13,320 nucleotides of DNA, from assembly GCA_016875595.1 (NCBI GenBank), contig VGPI01000033.1, positions 1 through 13,320 of the forward strand, in the 5' to 3' direction. A model generated the notes under the pieces. The model ran no database searches. It was not told the origin of the DNA and worked only from the letters and a program-made list of their open reading frames with translations. This DNA is from Candidatus Cloacimonadota bacterium (GTDB lineage: Bacteria > Cloacimonadota > Cloacimonadia > Cloacimonadales > Cloacimonadaceae). Shown piece after piece: positions 7,029 through 13,320 of the stretch (position 1 is its first letter; every line of letters begins with the position of its first letter). The position numbers were made by a program, and so were the translations under genes.

Positions 7029-9974
7029 ATGAACAAGAACTATGTGGTTGCATCGGTATGTTTAGCGTTTATACTGATGATTGCAGCGCTATCTGGTGTC
7101 AACACATATCCTGATATTAAAAACGGCAAAGCGGCAGATTACATCAGCATCAAGTGGATGGAGCAGAACCAGGCGTTCCGCCAGGCGGAAAGTGCCATTG
7201 ACCGGTTCGTGGTATTATATCCCGAGTCCATACATTCGGTGGAATTATTCCTGCTCAAAGCCCAGATTCTTCTGGAACAGGGAAGATATCAGGAGGCATT
7301 GCGTCAGTTGCAAGCGATCATCGATATCCCCGGAAATCACTATTACAAAGCGGATATAATCCTGAAACAGGTGATCACTTATTACTATCTCGACCTTTTT
7401 AGTGATGCCGAACAATCATTGCAACGCCTGATCAGTGAGTATTCCTCTCCCCAGATCCAGCAACAATACCATTATTGGCGGGGGATGATCAACCTCCAAC
7501 AGAGTCAGCCCTATTCGGCTTTACATTCTTTCCAGCAAGCGGCAAATCTGGGTTTGGTCGATAAAGACCTGGATTACCATTTATTCATTTTGTATTTAAT
7601 GATCGACCGGGAGGATATCGCCCGCAGCATCCTGGAGAGTTATCGACCTGACCTGTTGGATTCCGCATTACCGATCTATGTTCATTGGCTGTCAAATCTG
7701 CTTACTCAGGGCAGGTTTACTGATCTTGACCGGGAAATAGCCCCTTTGGAGACAGACTTCAGTCAATTACCCCGGCAGATCCAGTCAATCTTCATCCGTT
7801 ACAAACTGCTCCGCAATCAATACGGCGCTGCTGCTCAGATGCTAAGCGCTATCGGTATCCGGGGTGATGAATGCACTTATTATTATGCGCTTTTGTTATC
7901 CCAAAAAGGGGATGTGAGTCGGGCTGATTCTCTTTTGGCTGATCTGGAACAGTCCCCGGATCAGGAGATCGCTCTGCTCAGTAAACTGGAAAGGATCAAG
8001 ATTCTGTACCGGAAGACACCCGATCAAGCCAAACAACTGATCATTTCCATGCTGGATCAAGCGGCTTCCTCCCGGCTCAAGGGTGAACTCTATTTCCTGT
8101 TGGCTGCCTTTCAATTCCATGAGGATGACCTGACCCAGGCATTGAGCAACATGCTAAATGCCAAGAAGTATAATATCGAAGCACAAAAACATGACCTGAT
8201 CGATTCGCTCATCCCCGAGATCTGGCTCTTGCTGCAGGGCTACCGCAATGCCAAGATCCTGTTCAACCGTTATCTCAATTCTTATCCGGAGGGAGGAGGG
8301 CGTGCCAAAGCACTGTATATGCTGGCTGTCCTGAGTTATCTCGACAAGGATTATCAGAGCTTTTGGGCATATTACAACCGGTTTATGGAAGATCATTCAT
8401 CCACCATTTATGCCGACCAAGCCCGGTTTTATGCTGCCGAAGTGGACTTCAATCTGGCAAATTACTCCCGCAGTTTACCTCTGCTGCAGACCCTGTACAA
8501 CAAGTACCCATCCGATCCAGACATCATCACACGCTTGGCTCAGACGCACTACTATCTTGGCGAATATCTGGAAGCCAAAGTCCTGATTAATGCGATCCCG
8601 GGGGCTCAGACGAATTACGACGCTGCCATCCTGAATGCCAGCATTCATTTTAACGAGAAGGACTACATGCGAGCGCTCGAGTTGTATCGTTCTGCCTCTA
8701 TTTTAGCTCCATCCGAGGTCAAACGAATCGAAGCCCTCAGCTATCAGGCACTGGTCTTGTACCAACTGAGGCGCTTCAAAGATGCTTCCGATCTCTATTA
8801 CCAGATCGCCAAAGAACAGGGCACTCCCGAAACATATCTCTATATGGCTGCCAAATCAGCTATTCATGCCCGAAATTTTAATCAAGCGCTTACCCTGTTT
8901 GATGCCTTCCTGAATCAATACCCCAATTCCAAGCACTGTATCAGAGTGTTGAACGACATTGCCAGTGTCTGTTTCAATATGGGCAATTACGATGGTGCTA
9001 TTACGACCTGGAACAACGTCCTGAGGCGGTACATCAGCAAGAAAAGCTTCACTGATGAAGAACTTGCCCTGCTCAGGGAGATCTTTGCCGGCTTGGATTA
9101 TTCCTTCCGCCTCAATCCCCGTGATCAGTACATTGACGAACTGATCACCATGATTGATGCCTTCAGTTCCGAATACATCCAGTTTGAGCTGCAGTATCTA
9201 TTGATCAAGTTATACGCCGGAAGCCGGCAATGGCAAAACCTGATCCGTCAAGCAGAAGATCTGCGTCGCCAGTTTCCCCAGCGCTATGTGAAAGAACTGG
9301 AGATATTGACCGCCGAATCCCTGATCCAACTGAATGAATTTGCCAAGGCAGAAAGCGTTTTCGTCAATATCCTGGAGCGTGAGGGCATGAGTGAGATTCT
9401 GTTTGAATGGGTGGAACTGGATATCCAGACCGGTCAGTATTCCGCTGCCCTGCAAAAGCTCCGACACGCCTTTAATGAAGCGCCCGATCAACAGATCTGG
9501 CTGACCATGCTGGACATTGCCTATCAGCACGAGCCGGACGCATTTCGACCGCTCTGGGACCTGGCAGATGCACAAGTATTTCAGCAACACCCCGAAGCTA
9601 TGAAACTTAACATGCTGTATCTCTATGAAATGGGACAATACAATGCCGCAGCGGTAGTTTCGACCGCCTTGCTGGAGGTATCCTCTGACCCCCTCTACAG
9701 GGCTTACGGACTGTTGATGAAAGCGATCATCCTTTACCAGCAGGAGGCATATTCCGAAGCCCTGCCTATGCTTGATCGCCTGGTAGTTTCCAATTCTGAT
9801 AATGATGTGATCTTTCGTGAGGCACTATTCTATGTGATCCTCTGTAAATATGCCACCAACAACGCTGATGACGCCCGCGTAATATACCAGACAAATCTGG
9901 ACCGGCTCACCATCGATCAGATCAGATACCTTGATCCTCTGCTCAATTCCCAAGGAGTCAGTGATGAGAACTAA
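7029..9974 (+). CDS. Large exported or membrane-anchored tetratricopeptide (TPR) repeat protein
   Basis: A 981-residue protein whose N-terminus (MNKNYVVASV then a hydrophobic run to about residue 22) is a signal peptide or single membrane anchor. There is no lipobox. The rest is alpha-helical TPR-like repeats from about residue 45 to 970, with repeated signatures such as LLEQGRYQEAL, YYLGEYLEAKVL, NFNQALTLFDAFL and MGNYDGAITTWNNVL. Such superhelices are protein-binding scaffolds; with export this one would sit in the periplasm or at the inner membrane surface. No enzyme domain is visible. Its ATG is 6 nt after the kinase stop codon with only a weak AGG close by, so translation probably depends on coupling to the kinase gene. 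Its last 11 nt overlap the start of the beta-barrel gene, which suggests the two proteins are made together and may interact in the envelope. The precise function is unknown. Confidence 0.85.
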   Translation: MNKNYVVASVCLAFILMIAALSGVNTYPDIKNGKAADYISIKWMEQNQAFRQAESAIDRFVVLYPESIHSVELFLLKAQILLEQGRYQEALRQLQAIIDIPGNHYYKADIILKQVITYYYLDLFSDAEQSLQRLISEYSSPQIQQQYHYWRGMINLQQSQPYSALHSFQQAANLGLVDKDLDYHLFILYLMIDREDIARSILESYRPDLLDSALPIYVHWLSNLLTQGRFTDLDREIAPLETDFSQLPRQIQSIFIRYKLLRNQYGAAAQMLSAIGIRGDECTYYYALLLSQKGDVSRADSLLADLEQSPDQEIALLSKLERIKILYRKTPDQAKQLIISMLDQAASSRLKGELYFLLAAFQFHEDDLTQALSNMLNAKKYNIEAQKHDLIDSLIPEIWLLLQGYRNAKILFNRYLNSYPEGGGRAKALYMLAVLSYLDKDYQSFWAYYNRFMEDHSSTIYADQARFYAAEVDFNLANYSRSLPLLQTLYNKYPSDPDIITRLAQTHYYLGEYLEAKVLINAIPGAQTNYDAAILNASIHFNEKDYMRALELYRSASILAPSEVKRIEALSYQALVLYQLRRFKDASDLYYQIAKEQGTPETYLYMAAKSAIHARNFNQALTLFDAFLNQYPNSKHCIRVLNDIASVCFNMGNYDGAITTWNNVLRRYISKKSFTDEELALLREIFAGLDYSFRLNPRDQYIDELITMIDAFSSEYIQFELQYLLIKLYAGSRQWQNLIRQAEDLRRQFPQRYVKELEILTAESLIQLNEFAKAESVFVNILEREGMSEILFEWVELDIQTGQYSAALQKLRHAFNEAPDQQIWLTMLDIAYQHEPDAFRPLWDLADAQVFQQHPEAMKLNMLYLYEMGQYNAAAVVSTALLEVSSDPLYRAYGLLMKAIILYQQEAYSEALPMLDRLVVSNSDNDVIFREALFYVILCKYATNNADDARVIYQTNLDRLTIDQIRYLDPLLNSQGVSDEN
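9952..9957 (+). promoter_or_regulatory. Ribosome binding site of the beta-barrel gene inside the TPR gene
   Basis: AAGGAG, within the end of the TPR coding region, lies 6 nt before the ATG at 9964. It fixes the start there, followed at once by a signal peptide, rather than at TTG 9931 or GTG 9961 in the same frame. Confidence 0.75.
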
Positions 9975-11772
9975 GATCATCCTCCTGCTGGTGCTGATCA
10001 CGATGGCGTTGAATGCCCAGGTGCATAAACTGCCGGATGTCGATGTAACCGGCATTGAGAACACCCGCTCGTTCATCTATAAAAGCAATATCCTGCCCGA
10101 TATTGAGCCGATGCCGCTGGATTCCCTTCCGATAACGCTTCCCCGGGTAAGCCCCTTTCAGGTTCAGCCCCCAACCCGTCCCCAGACCGATCGGCGGAAT
10201 TTCTTTATTGATTTGGGATTGTCTTCTGCCAACCGAACCGATCTATCCGTCGCCGTGTTACTGGATTCCACCAGCACTTCTGGATTGCGTTTTACCATGA
10301 AGCATGATGATCCTCAGCAGATCTGGTCTTATCAGCAATACCAGCTCTTCATCGACCTTTTTTCCCGTTCCGCCCGCAAGAATGCCTCACGCTTAAATGC
10401 GCCTTCCCTCAGCGCTTCAAGCGGTGAACAGTCAATAGTGGCATTGCGGGTTGGAGCGCTTCAGGAGAGCGACCCTACGATGGGGCTGGGAAACAGGTCG
10501 CTTCAGGAGAGCGACCCTACGATGGGGCTGGGAAACAGGTCGCTTCAGGAGAGCGACCCTACGATGGGGCTGGGAAACAGGTCGCTTCAGGAGAGTGACC
10601 CGTTGAGCGGAATAACGAACTCCGGTGCGGCAAACGTTGATCCGGAACACACCACCCTTGGAGATTACGACCTGTTTTTAGGACTCGATTATTCATTGTC
10701 GGAATATGCCGATACCCTCGTCAATGCGGTCATCGACCCCTATCAAAACAACCTGCTCAGCCTCACTCTCTATGCCAGAAAAGATGACGGGAGGTTCCTG
10801 AACCTGTCCCTATCGGATATCCGGGCTCAAGCCGGTCTTGGCTGGCATTTTCAGAAAAGGGGAAATCAAAGCACCGATAGATTATACGCCGATCTGGACG
10901 CATCATTCAATCTCGATCTTCTCCGCACCCAGAACCGGACCAGATTGTCGCTGATCTACTGGCAGCCCGCCATGATGACGGGAATTGACCTTAATCCCTA
11001 TATCCCGATCGGTCCGACTGAAGGATCCCATCTGGGATTTATGGCGGATAAGCTGAGATTCGTTCCGTTCCTGGCTTTTCGTTATGAATATGCCCCCAGC
11101 CTGAATTCACGGATCATCATCGATAACAAACCCGAAATCGTCCAGCAGAACATGGGTGACTATTTTGAAAACTACCGATGGTTTGACCTTGCAGATGATT
11201 TTCGGCACACCAAGATCCCGCTCAGTTTACGGATTGGATATTATAGAAAGACACTAAACCTGGCAGGGCAGACCTGTGACCGCTTCAGTGTGACCAACAC
11301 TTTGTCCTATTGCATTGACGCTCCGGTGATTGCCTCTATCCAGCCCCATGATCCCATCCCCACCATATCTTCAGCCATGATCGCAACCAATCTCACCCGG
11401 GTGGATCTATCCGGCTCCTATCGGGGCTTCCAAATCCGGCAAGGCCTGGCTATGCAAGTATCATATCTCTACCAGCAGAATCTCAAGCGAGCGCCATATC
11501 AACCCATGTTCATCCTCGATACTGCCCTCAGCCGATTGATCAAAGATACCCGGTGCACCCTTACTATCAACCAGCAATACAGTCGCATCGACCACGAATC
11601 CAGACCTCTGCCGGAATACGTGAACCTCTCTTTCGGATTGGATCGGGATCTTCTCTCCGGCTTGACTGCCAGCGCTTCCGTCGCCAATATCATGGGATCT
11701 CATTTCTATGCCTACCGGCATCTGCCCAGAACCGGAACCCAAGCCGAATTACGGATTAAATACCTGTTCTGA
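9964..11772 (+). CDS. Outer-membrane beta-barrel protein, TonB-receptor-like without a plug
   Basis: A 602-residue protein with a clear signal peptide: basic MRTK, a hydrophobic core to about residue 15, and a likely cut after LNA (residues 16-18). The mature N-terminus carries LPDVDVTG, similar to the segment preceding the plug in TonB-dependent receptors, but then a Pro-rich stretch (about 45-75) leads straight into alternating beta-strands, with no room for the usual plug of roughly 130 residues. The remainder looks like a transmembrane barrel, and the C-terminal strands (ASVANIMGSHFYAYRH ... IKYLF) resemble the last strands of TonB-dependent receptors, ending in Phe as needed for BAM recognition. 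Between two early strands sits a 14-residue repeat, LQESDPTMGLGNRS, in three exact copies plus a partial fourth (from residue 166). The gene overlaps the TPR gene and is probably co-transcribed with it and the kinase. The transported or bound substrate is unknown. Confidence 0.82.
   Translation: MRTKIILLLVLITMALNAQVHKLPDVDVTGIENTRSFIYKSNILPDIEPMPLDSLPITLPRVSPFQVQPPTRPQTDRRNFFIDLGLSSANRTDLSVAVLLDSTSTSGLRFTMKHDDPQQIWSYQQYQLFIDLFSRSARKNASRLNAPSLSASSGEQSIVALRVGALQESDPTMGLGNRSLQESDPTMGLGNRSLQESDPTMGLGNRSLQESDPLSGITNSGAANVDPEHTTLGDYDLFLGLDYSLSEYADTLVNAVIDPYQNNLLSLTLYARKDDGRFLNLSLSDIRAQAGLGWHFQKRGNQSTDRLYADLDASFNLDLLRTQNRTRLSLIYWQPAMMTGIDLNPYIPIGPTEGSHLGFMADKLRFVPFLAFRYEYAPSLNSRIIIDNKPEIVQQNMGDYFENYRWFDLADDFRHTKIPLSLRIGYYRKTLNLAGQTCDRFSVTNTLSYCIDAPVIASIQPHDPIPTISSAMIATNLTRVDLSGSYRGFQIRQGLAMQVSYLYQQNLKRAPYQPMFILDTALSRLIKDTRCTLTINQQYSRIDHESRPLPEYVNLSFGLDRDLLSGLTASASVANIMGSHFYAYRHLPRTGTQAELRIKYLF
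10459..10601 (+). repeat. 42-bp in-frame tandem repeat containing a palindrome
   Basis: Three identical 42-bp units (10459-10500, 10501-10542, 10543-10584) are followed by a 17-bp partial fourth with one base changed. Each unit encodes LQESDPTMGLGNRS and, being a multiple of three, keeps the reading frame. Across each junction lies GGTCGCT-tcaggag-AGCGACC, a perfect 7-bp inverted repeat with a 7-nt centre (10496-10516 and 10538-10558). At the last copy (10580-10600) the right arm is AGTGACC, which still pairs as RNA through a G-U. The exact identity of the units points to recent expansion. Confidence 0.95.
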
Positions 11773-11774
11773 CC

Positions 11775-11868
11775 TCCTCCTTGCTTCATCACCTTAGTAT
11801 AACCTTAGTATAACCTTACGACCGTAAGGTTATACTAAGGTTATACTAAGGTGATGAAGCAAGGAGGA
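11775..11868. repeat. 46-bp perfect inverted repeat with 2-bp centre
   Basis: The arms 11775-11820 and 11823-11868 are exact reverse complements separated by two bases (AC). The palindrome begins 2 nt after the beta-barrel stop codon. Each arm contains an internal direct repeat: two copies of the 11-bp CCTTAGTATAA (11792-11802 and 11803-11813) and a shortened CCTTACG. As RNA it would be a very stable hairpin, which may end or protect the upstream transcript. No T-run follows on either strand, so it is not a textbook intrinsic terminator. It could also be a palindromic mobile element or a binding site. Confidence 0.95.
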
Positions 11869-11894
11869 AGCAGGGATAAGTGGATAAAACACTG

Positions 11895-12119
11895 TTATTT
11901 ATAAGGTTGGGGTTTCAATCTCTTTGATATATCGTCCAGCAATCGTTTAGTGCTGATTAAAGTCCCTTTACAGAGAATCCCACGGCTTCCTGATCGCGGA
12001 CCGGGAGACTGGATCTTGTCATAGCGAGCATGGATGTATTCGAACACAGCAACATGAAGTATCGCGGGGACTATTTTCCTTGACTGAAATGCCCTCTCCC
12101 CAGAACTTGCCCCAAATAC
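11895..12119 (-). pseudogene. Decayed C-terminal remnant of an IS3-family-type transposase
   Basis: Read on the minus strand, this stretch is open and ends at TAA (11897-11895). Its translation contains VFGASSGERAFQSR, then ten residues, then VFEYIHARYDKI. In spacing and residues this matches the C-terminal end of IS3-family OrfB DDE transposases (FFGTLK-ER-x-x-x-R ... A-x-x-x-IFEYIE-x-FYN-x-x-R). The HS-x-LGY-x-SP motif that should follow is not recognisable, the catalytic DDE residues upstream are gone, and no start codon or intact terminal repeats are seen. It therefore looks like a fragment long past activity. The match was made by eye from the family's known motif, so it could still be chance. 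It fills most of the gap between the palindrome and the DRTGG gene. Confidence 0.5.
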
Positions 12120-12137
12120 GACACTGGACGTAACTAA

Positions 12138-12485
12138 ATGAATTTGTGTGAGATAGTCAAGTTGCTCGAGGGTGAGGTGTTGACCCCGGAAGTAACGATG
12201 GATAAAGAAGTACCTTGTGCTTTTGCGTCTGATCTGATCAGTGATATTCTAATGTGCACCCAGGAACCGGCTTTGTTGTTAACCGGGTTGACCAATACAC
12301 AAGTGATCCGCCTTTCGGATATGATAGATCTGGTAGCGATCATATTCGTGCGGGGGAAAAGACCATCCTATGAATTGATCGAAATGGCGCAGGAACGTAA
12401 CCTGCCACTGATCACAACCAATTATACCCTCTACCGTTCCAGTGGGATCCTATACAATGCCGGACTGCGCAGTTGCAAAACCTGA
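12138..12485 (+). CDS. DRTGG-domain protein
   Basis: A 115-residue protein that fits a stand-alone DRTGG domain, a small alpha/beta fold named from a conserved motif and also found with CBS domains and in phosphotransacetylase-like proteins. Supporting features are the N-terminal MNLCEIVKLLEGEVLTPE, the central LLLTGLTNTQVIRLSDMIDL and the C-terminal PLITTNYTLYRSSGILYNAGL, where strand and helix order fit small DRTGG proteins found beside Fe-hydrogenase genes in anaerobes. Its biochemical role is not known; a ligand-binding or regulatory role is usually supposed. Only a weak GGA (12126-12128) precedes the ATG. It appears to be the first gene of a unit with the next two: the HATPase gene starts 1 nt after its stop codon. 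No convincing promoter was seen upstream, where the transposase remnant lies. Confidence 0.8.
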   Translation: MNLCEIVKLLEGEVLTPEVTMDKEVPCAFASDLISDILMCTQEPALLLTGLTNTQVIRLSDMIDLVAIIFVRGKRPSYELIEMAQERNLPLITTNYTLYRSSGILYNAGLRSCKT

Positions 12486-12486
12486 T

Positions 12487-12978
12487 ATGGCTGAATACTG
12501 GCACAAAAATCCCGAGCGTGTGGAAGCGATCAATAAGTATCTGGAATCGCAGCCGGAGGCAGAGGTCATCCTGTATGGCGAGATCGCTGAGATGGATTTT
12601 GTCAATGCCGGCAAGGGATCATCTGATGTCAAGAACACGCTCAAACGTCTTGGCGTGGATCCTGACACGCTCCGGCGGATCGCTGTGGCGGCTTATGAAG
12701 CTGAGATCAATGTGGCGGCTCATTCCCGGGGTGGCAAGATGACGAGCATGATCTTTGACGATATGATCCATATCATTTATGAAGATGAAGGACCGGGGAT
12801 CGCTGATATTGAACAGGCAATGACACCTGGCTTTTCTACTGCCGATGATCTTGTTCGAGAGATGGGATTTGGAGCCGGGCAGGGGCTTCCCAATATCAAG
12901 AAAAATGCTGATGCCCTGCATATCCAATCCGAAGCCGGCTGTCCGACCACAGTCGATATTATCACTTATTTTGCCTGA
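12487..12978 (+). CDS. HATPase_c ATP-binding protein, anti-sigma factor (RsbW)-like
   Basis: A GHKL-type ATPase domain protein of about 163 residues, related to anti-sigma regulatory kinases such as RsbW/SpoIIAB. The ATP-site motifs are present: the N-box YEAEINVAAHSRGG (nt about 12697-12738), G1 DEGPGIADIEQAM, and G2 GFGAGQGLPNIKK. Members that neighbour DRTGG and Fe-hydrogenase-like genes in anaerobes share this shape and are presumed to be part of a redox-responsive switch, but whether this one binds a sigma factor or phosphorylates an antagonist is unknown. The ATG at 12487 lies 1 nt after the DRTGG stop codon and suits translational coupling, though no Shine-Dalgarno site is seen. In-frame alternatives ATG 12457 and GTG 12442 would overlap the upstream gene and add residues unlike the family. 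The next gene starts 3 nt downstream. Confidence 0.85.
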   Translation: MAEYWHKNPERVEAINKYLESQPEAEVILYGEIAEMDFVNAGKGSSDVKNTLKRLGVDPDTLRRIAVAAYEAEINVAAHSRGGKMTSMIFDDMIHIIYEDEGPGIADIEQAMTPGFSTADDLVREMGFGAGQGLPNIKKNADALHIQSEAGCPTTVDIITYFA

Positions 12979-12981
12979 GTT

Positions 12982-13320
12982 ATGCAAGAGAAAGACAAGA
13001 AATACTATCATGCCATTCAGATTATTTCTGAGAACTGCACCGGCTGCACTGCCTGCGTAAGGGTGTGTCCCACCGAGGCGATCCGGGTCCGCGATCGAAA
13101 AGCCAGCATCGACAACTCCCGTTGTATTGACTGTGGTAGGTGCATGGAAGTATGTCAGTTTCATGCTATCATCCCTCGTTCCGATCCCTTGGACCTGATC
13201 CGGGGGTATAGATATAAAGTGGCGATCATATCGTCATCCTATGCCGGTCAATTTACTGAGGATATCAGTTACCCGGTTGCCAAAAAAGCACTGATCGAAC
13301 TGGGCTTTGATGAAGTGGCG
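12982..13320 (+). CDS. Iron-only hydrogenase-like ferredoxin protein (5' part, runs off the window)
   Basis: The first 113 codons of a longer gene, open at the right edge. Two 4Fe-4S cluster motifs are complete: C19-x2-C22-x2-C25-x3-C29-P and C48-x2-C51-x2-C54-x3-C58, the last followed by Gln in place of the usual Pro. After a short linker, YKVAIISSSYAGQF and KKALIELGFDEVA match the start of the large-subunit C-terminal (H-cluster) domain of FeFe-hydrogenase-like proteins. Members with this layout next to DRTGG and HATPase genes are often regarded as sensory or electron-transfer hydrogenases rather than the main H2-producing enzyme. The cysteines that bind the H-cluster would lie beyond 13320, so catalytic competence cannot be judged. 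The ATG is 3 nt after the preceding stop codon, with no clear Shine-Dalgarno site, which suggests coupled translation. Confidence 0.85.
   Translation, partial: MQEKDKKYYHAIQIISENCTGCTACVRVCPTEAIRVRDRKASIDNSRCIDCGRCMEVCQFHAIIPRSDPLDLIRGYRYKVAIISSSYAGQFTEDISYPVAKKALIELGFDEVA

Noticed and set aside
10459..10601. CRISPR array
   Set aside because: The 42-bp units are contiguous, identical and in frame, with no unique spacers.
10432..10650. Minus-strand open frame with a RPVSQPHRRVALLK repeat
   Set aside because: It is the antisense reading of the 42-bp tandem repeat within the barrel gene; it has no start signal or independent support.
11775..11868. Ordinary rho-independent terminator
   Set aside because: The stem is far longer than usual, and neither strand shows a T-run after it; a termination role remains possible but not by the standard signal.
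12080..12108. Promoter with TTGACT (12080-12085) for the DRTGG cluster
   Set aside because: No acceptable -10 box occurs at 16-18 nt; the best hexamer at 17 nt is GAACTT.
12619..13164. 181-codon minus-strand open frame
   Set aside because: It lies opposite the HATPase gene and the ferredoxin motifs, both of which have clear conserved residues on the plus strand.

Overview
The window looks like chromosome from a Gram-negative (diderm), anaerobic or fermentative bacterium of middling G+C. Evidence for two membranes is a LpxL/HtrB-type acyltransferase and a signal-peptide-bearing outer-membrane beta-barrel ending in Phe. Evidence for an anaerobic life is the start of an iron-hydrogenase-like protein with two 4Fe-4S clusters at the right edge, preceded by DRTGG and anti-sigma-type ATPase genes. 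This combination would suit Candidatus Cloacimonadota or a relative, but that placement is an inference from gene content and was not tested. All intact genes lie on the + strand.

Layout. (1) 80-394: a 104-residue thioredoxin with a strong Shine-Dalgarno site. (2) 554-1474: a lipid A/lysophospholipid acyltransferase starting at GTG. (3) 1533-7022: a very large (1829 aa) soluble hybrid kinase with an N-terminal Ser/Thr kinase, a STAND/AAA-like NTPase module, TPR-like helices, two GAF domains and a C-terminal histidine kinase (HstK-like layout). (4) 7029-9974: a 981 aa exported or membrane-anchored TPR protein. (5) 9964-11772: a 602 aa outer-membrane beta-barrel overlapping the TPR gene by 11 nt, with a 42-bp in-frame tandem repeat that carries a palindrome. 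(6) 11773-12137: a gap holding a 46-bp perfect inverted repeat directly after the barrel stop codon and, on the minus strand, a decayed C-terminal remnant of an IS3-type transposase. (7) 12138-13320: a tight cluster of a DRTGG-domain protein, a HATPase_c (RsbW-like) protein and the 5' part of an Fe-hydrogenase-like ferredoxin protein that runs off the window.

How the parts may work together. Genes 3-5 are packed like one transcription unit (6-nt gap, then an 11-nt overlap), joining a cytoplasmic dual-kinase sensor to two envelope proteins. This is the most unusual grouping here and may be a signalling/envelope system, though no response regulator is seen in the window. Genes at 12138-13320 resemble the DRTGG / anti-sigma ATPase / Fe-hydrogenase-like clusters of anaerobes, thought to have a redox-sensing or electron-transfer role. 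The junction between the two units bears mobile-element debris and a long palindrome.
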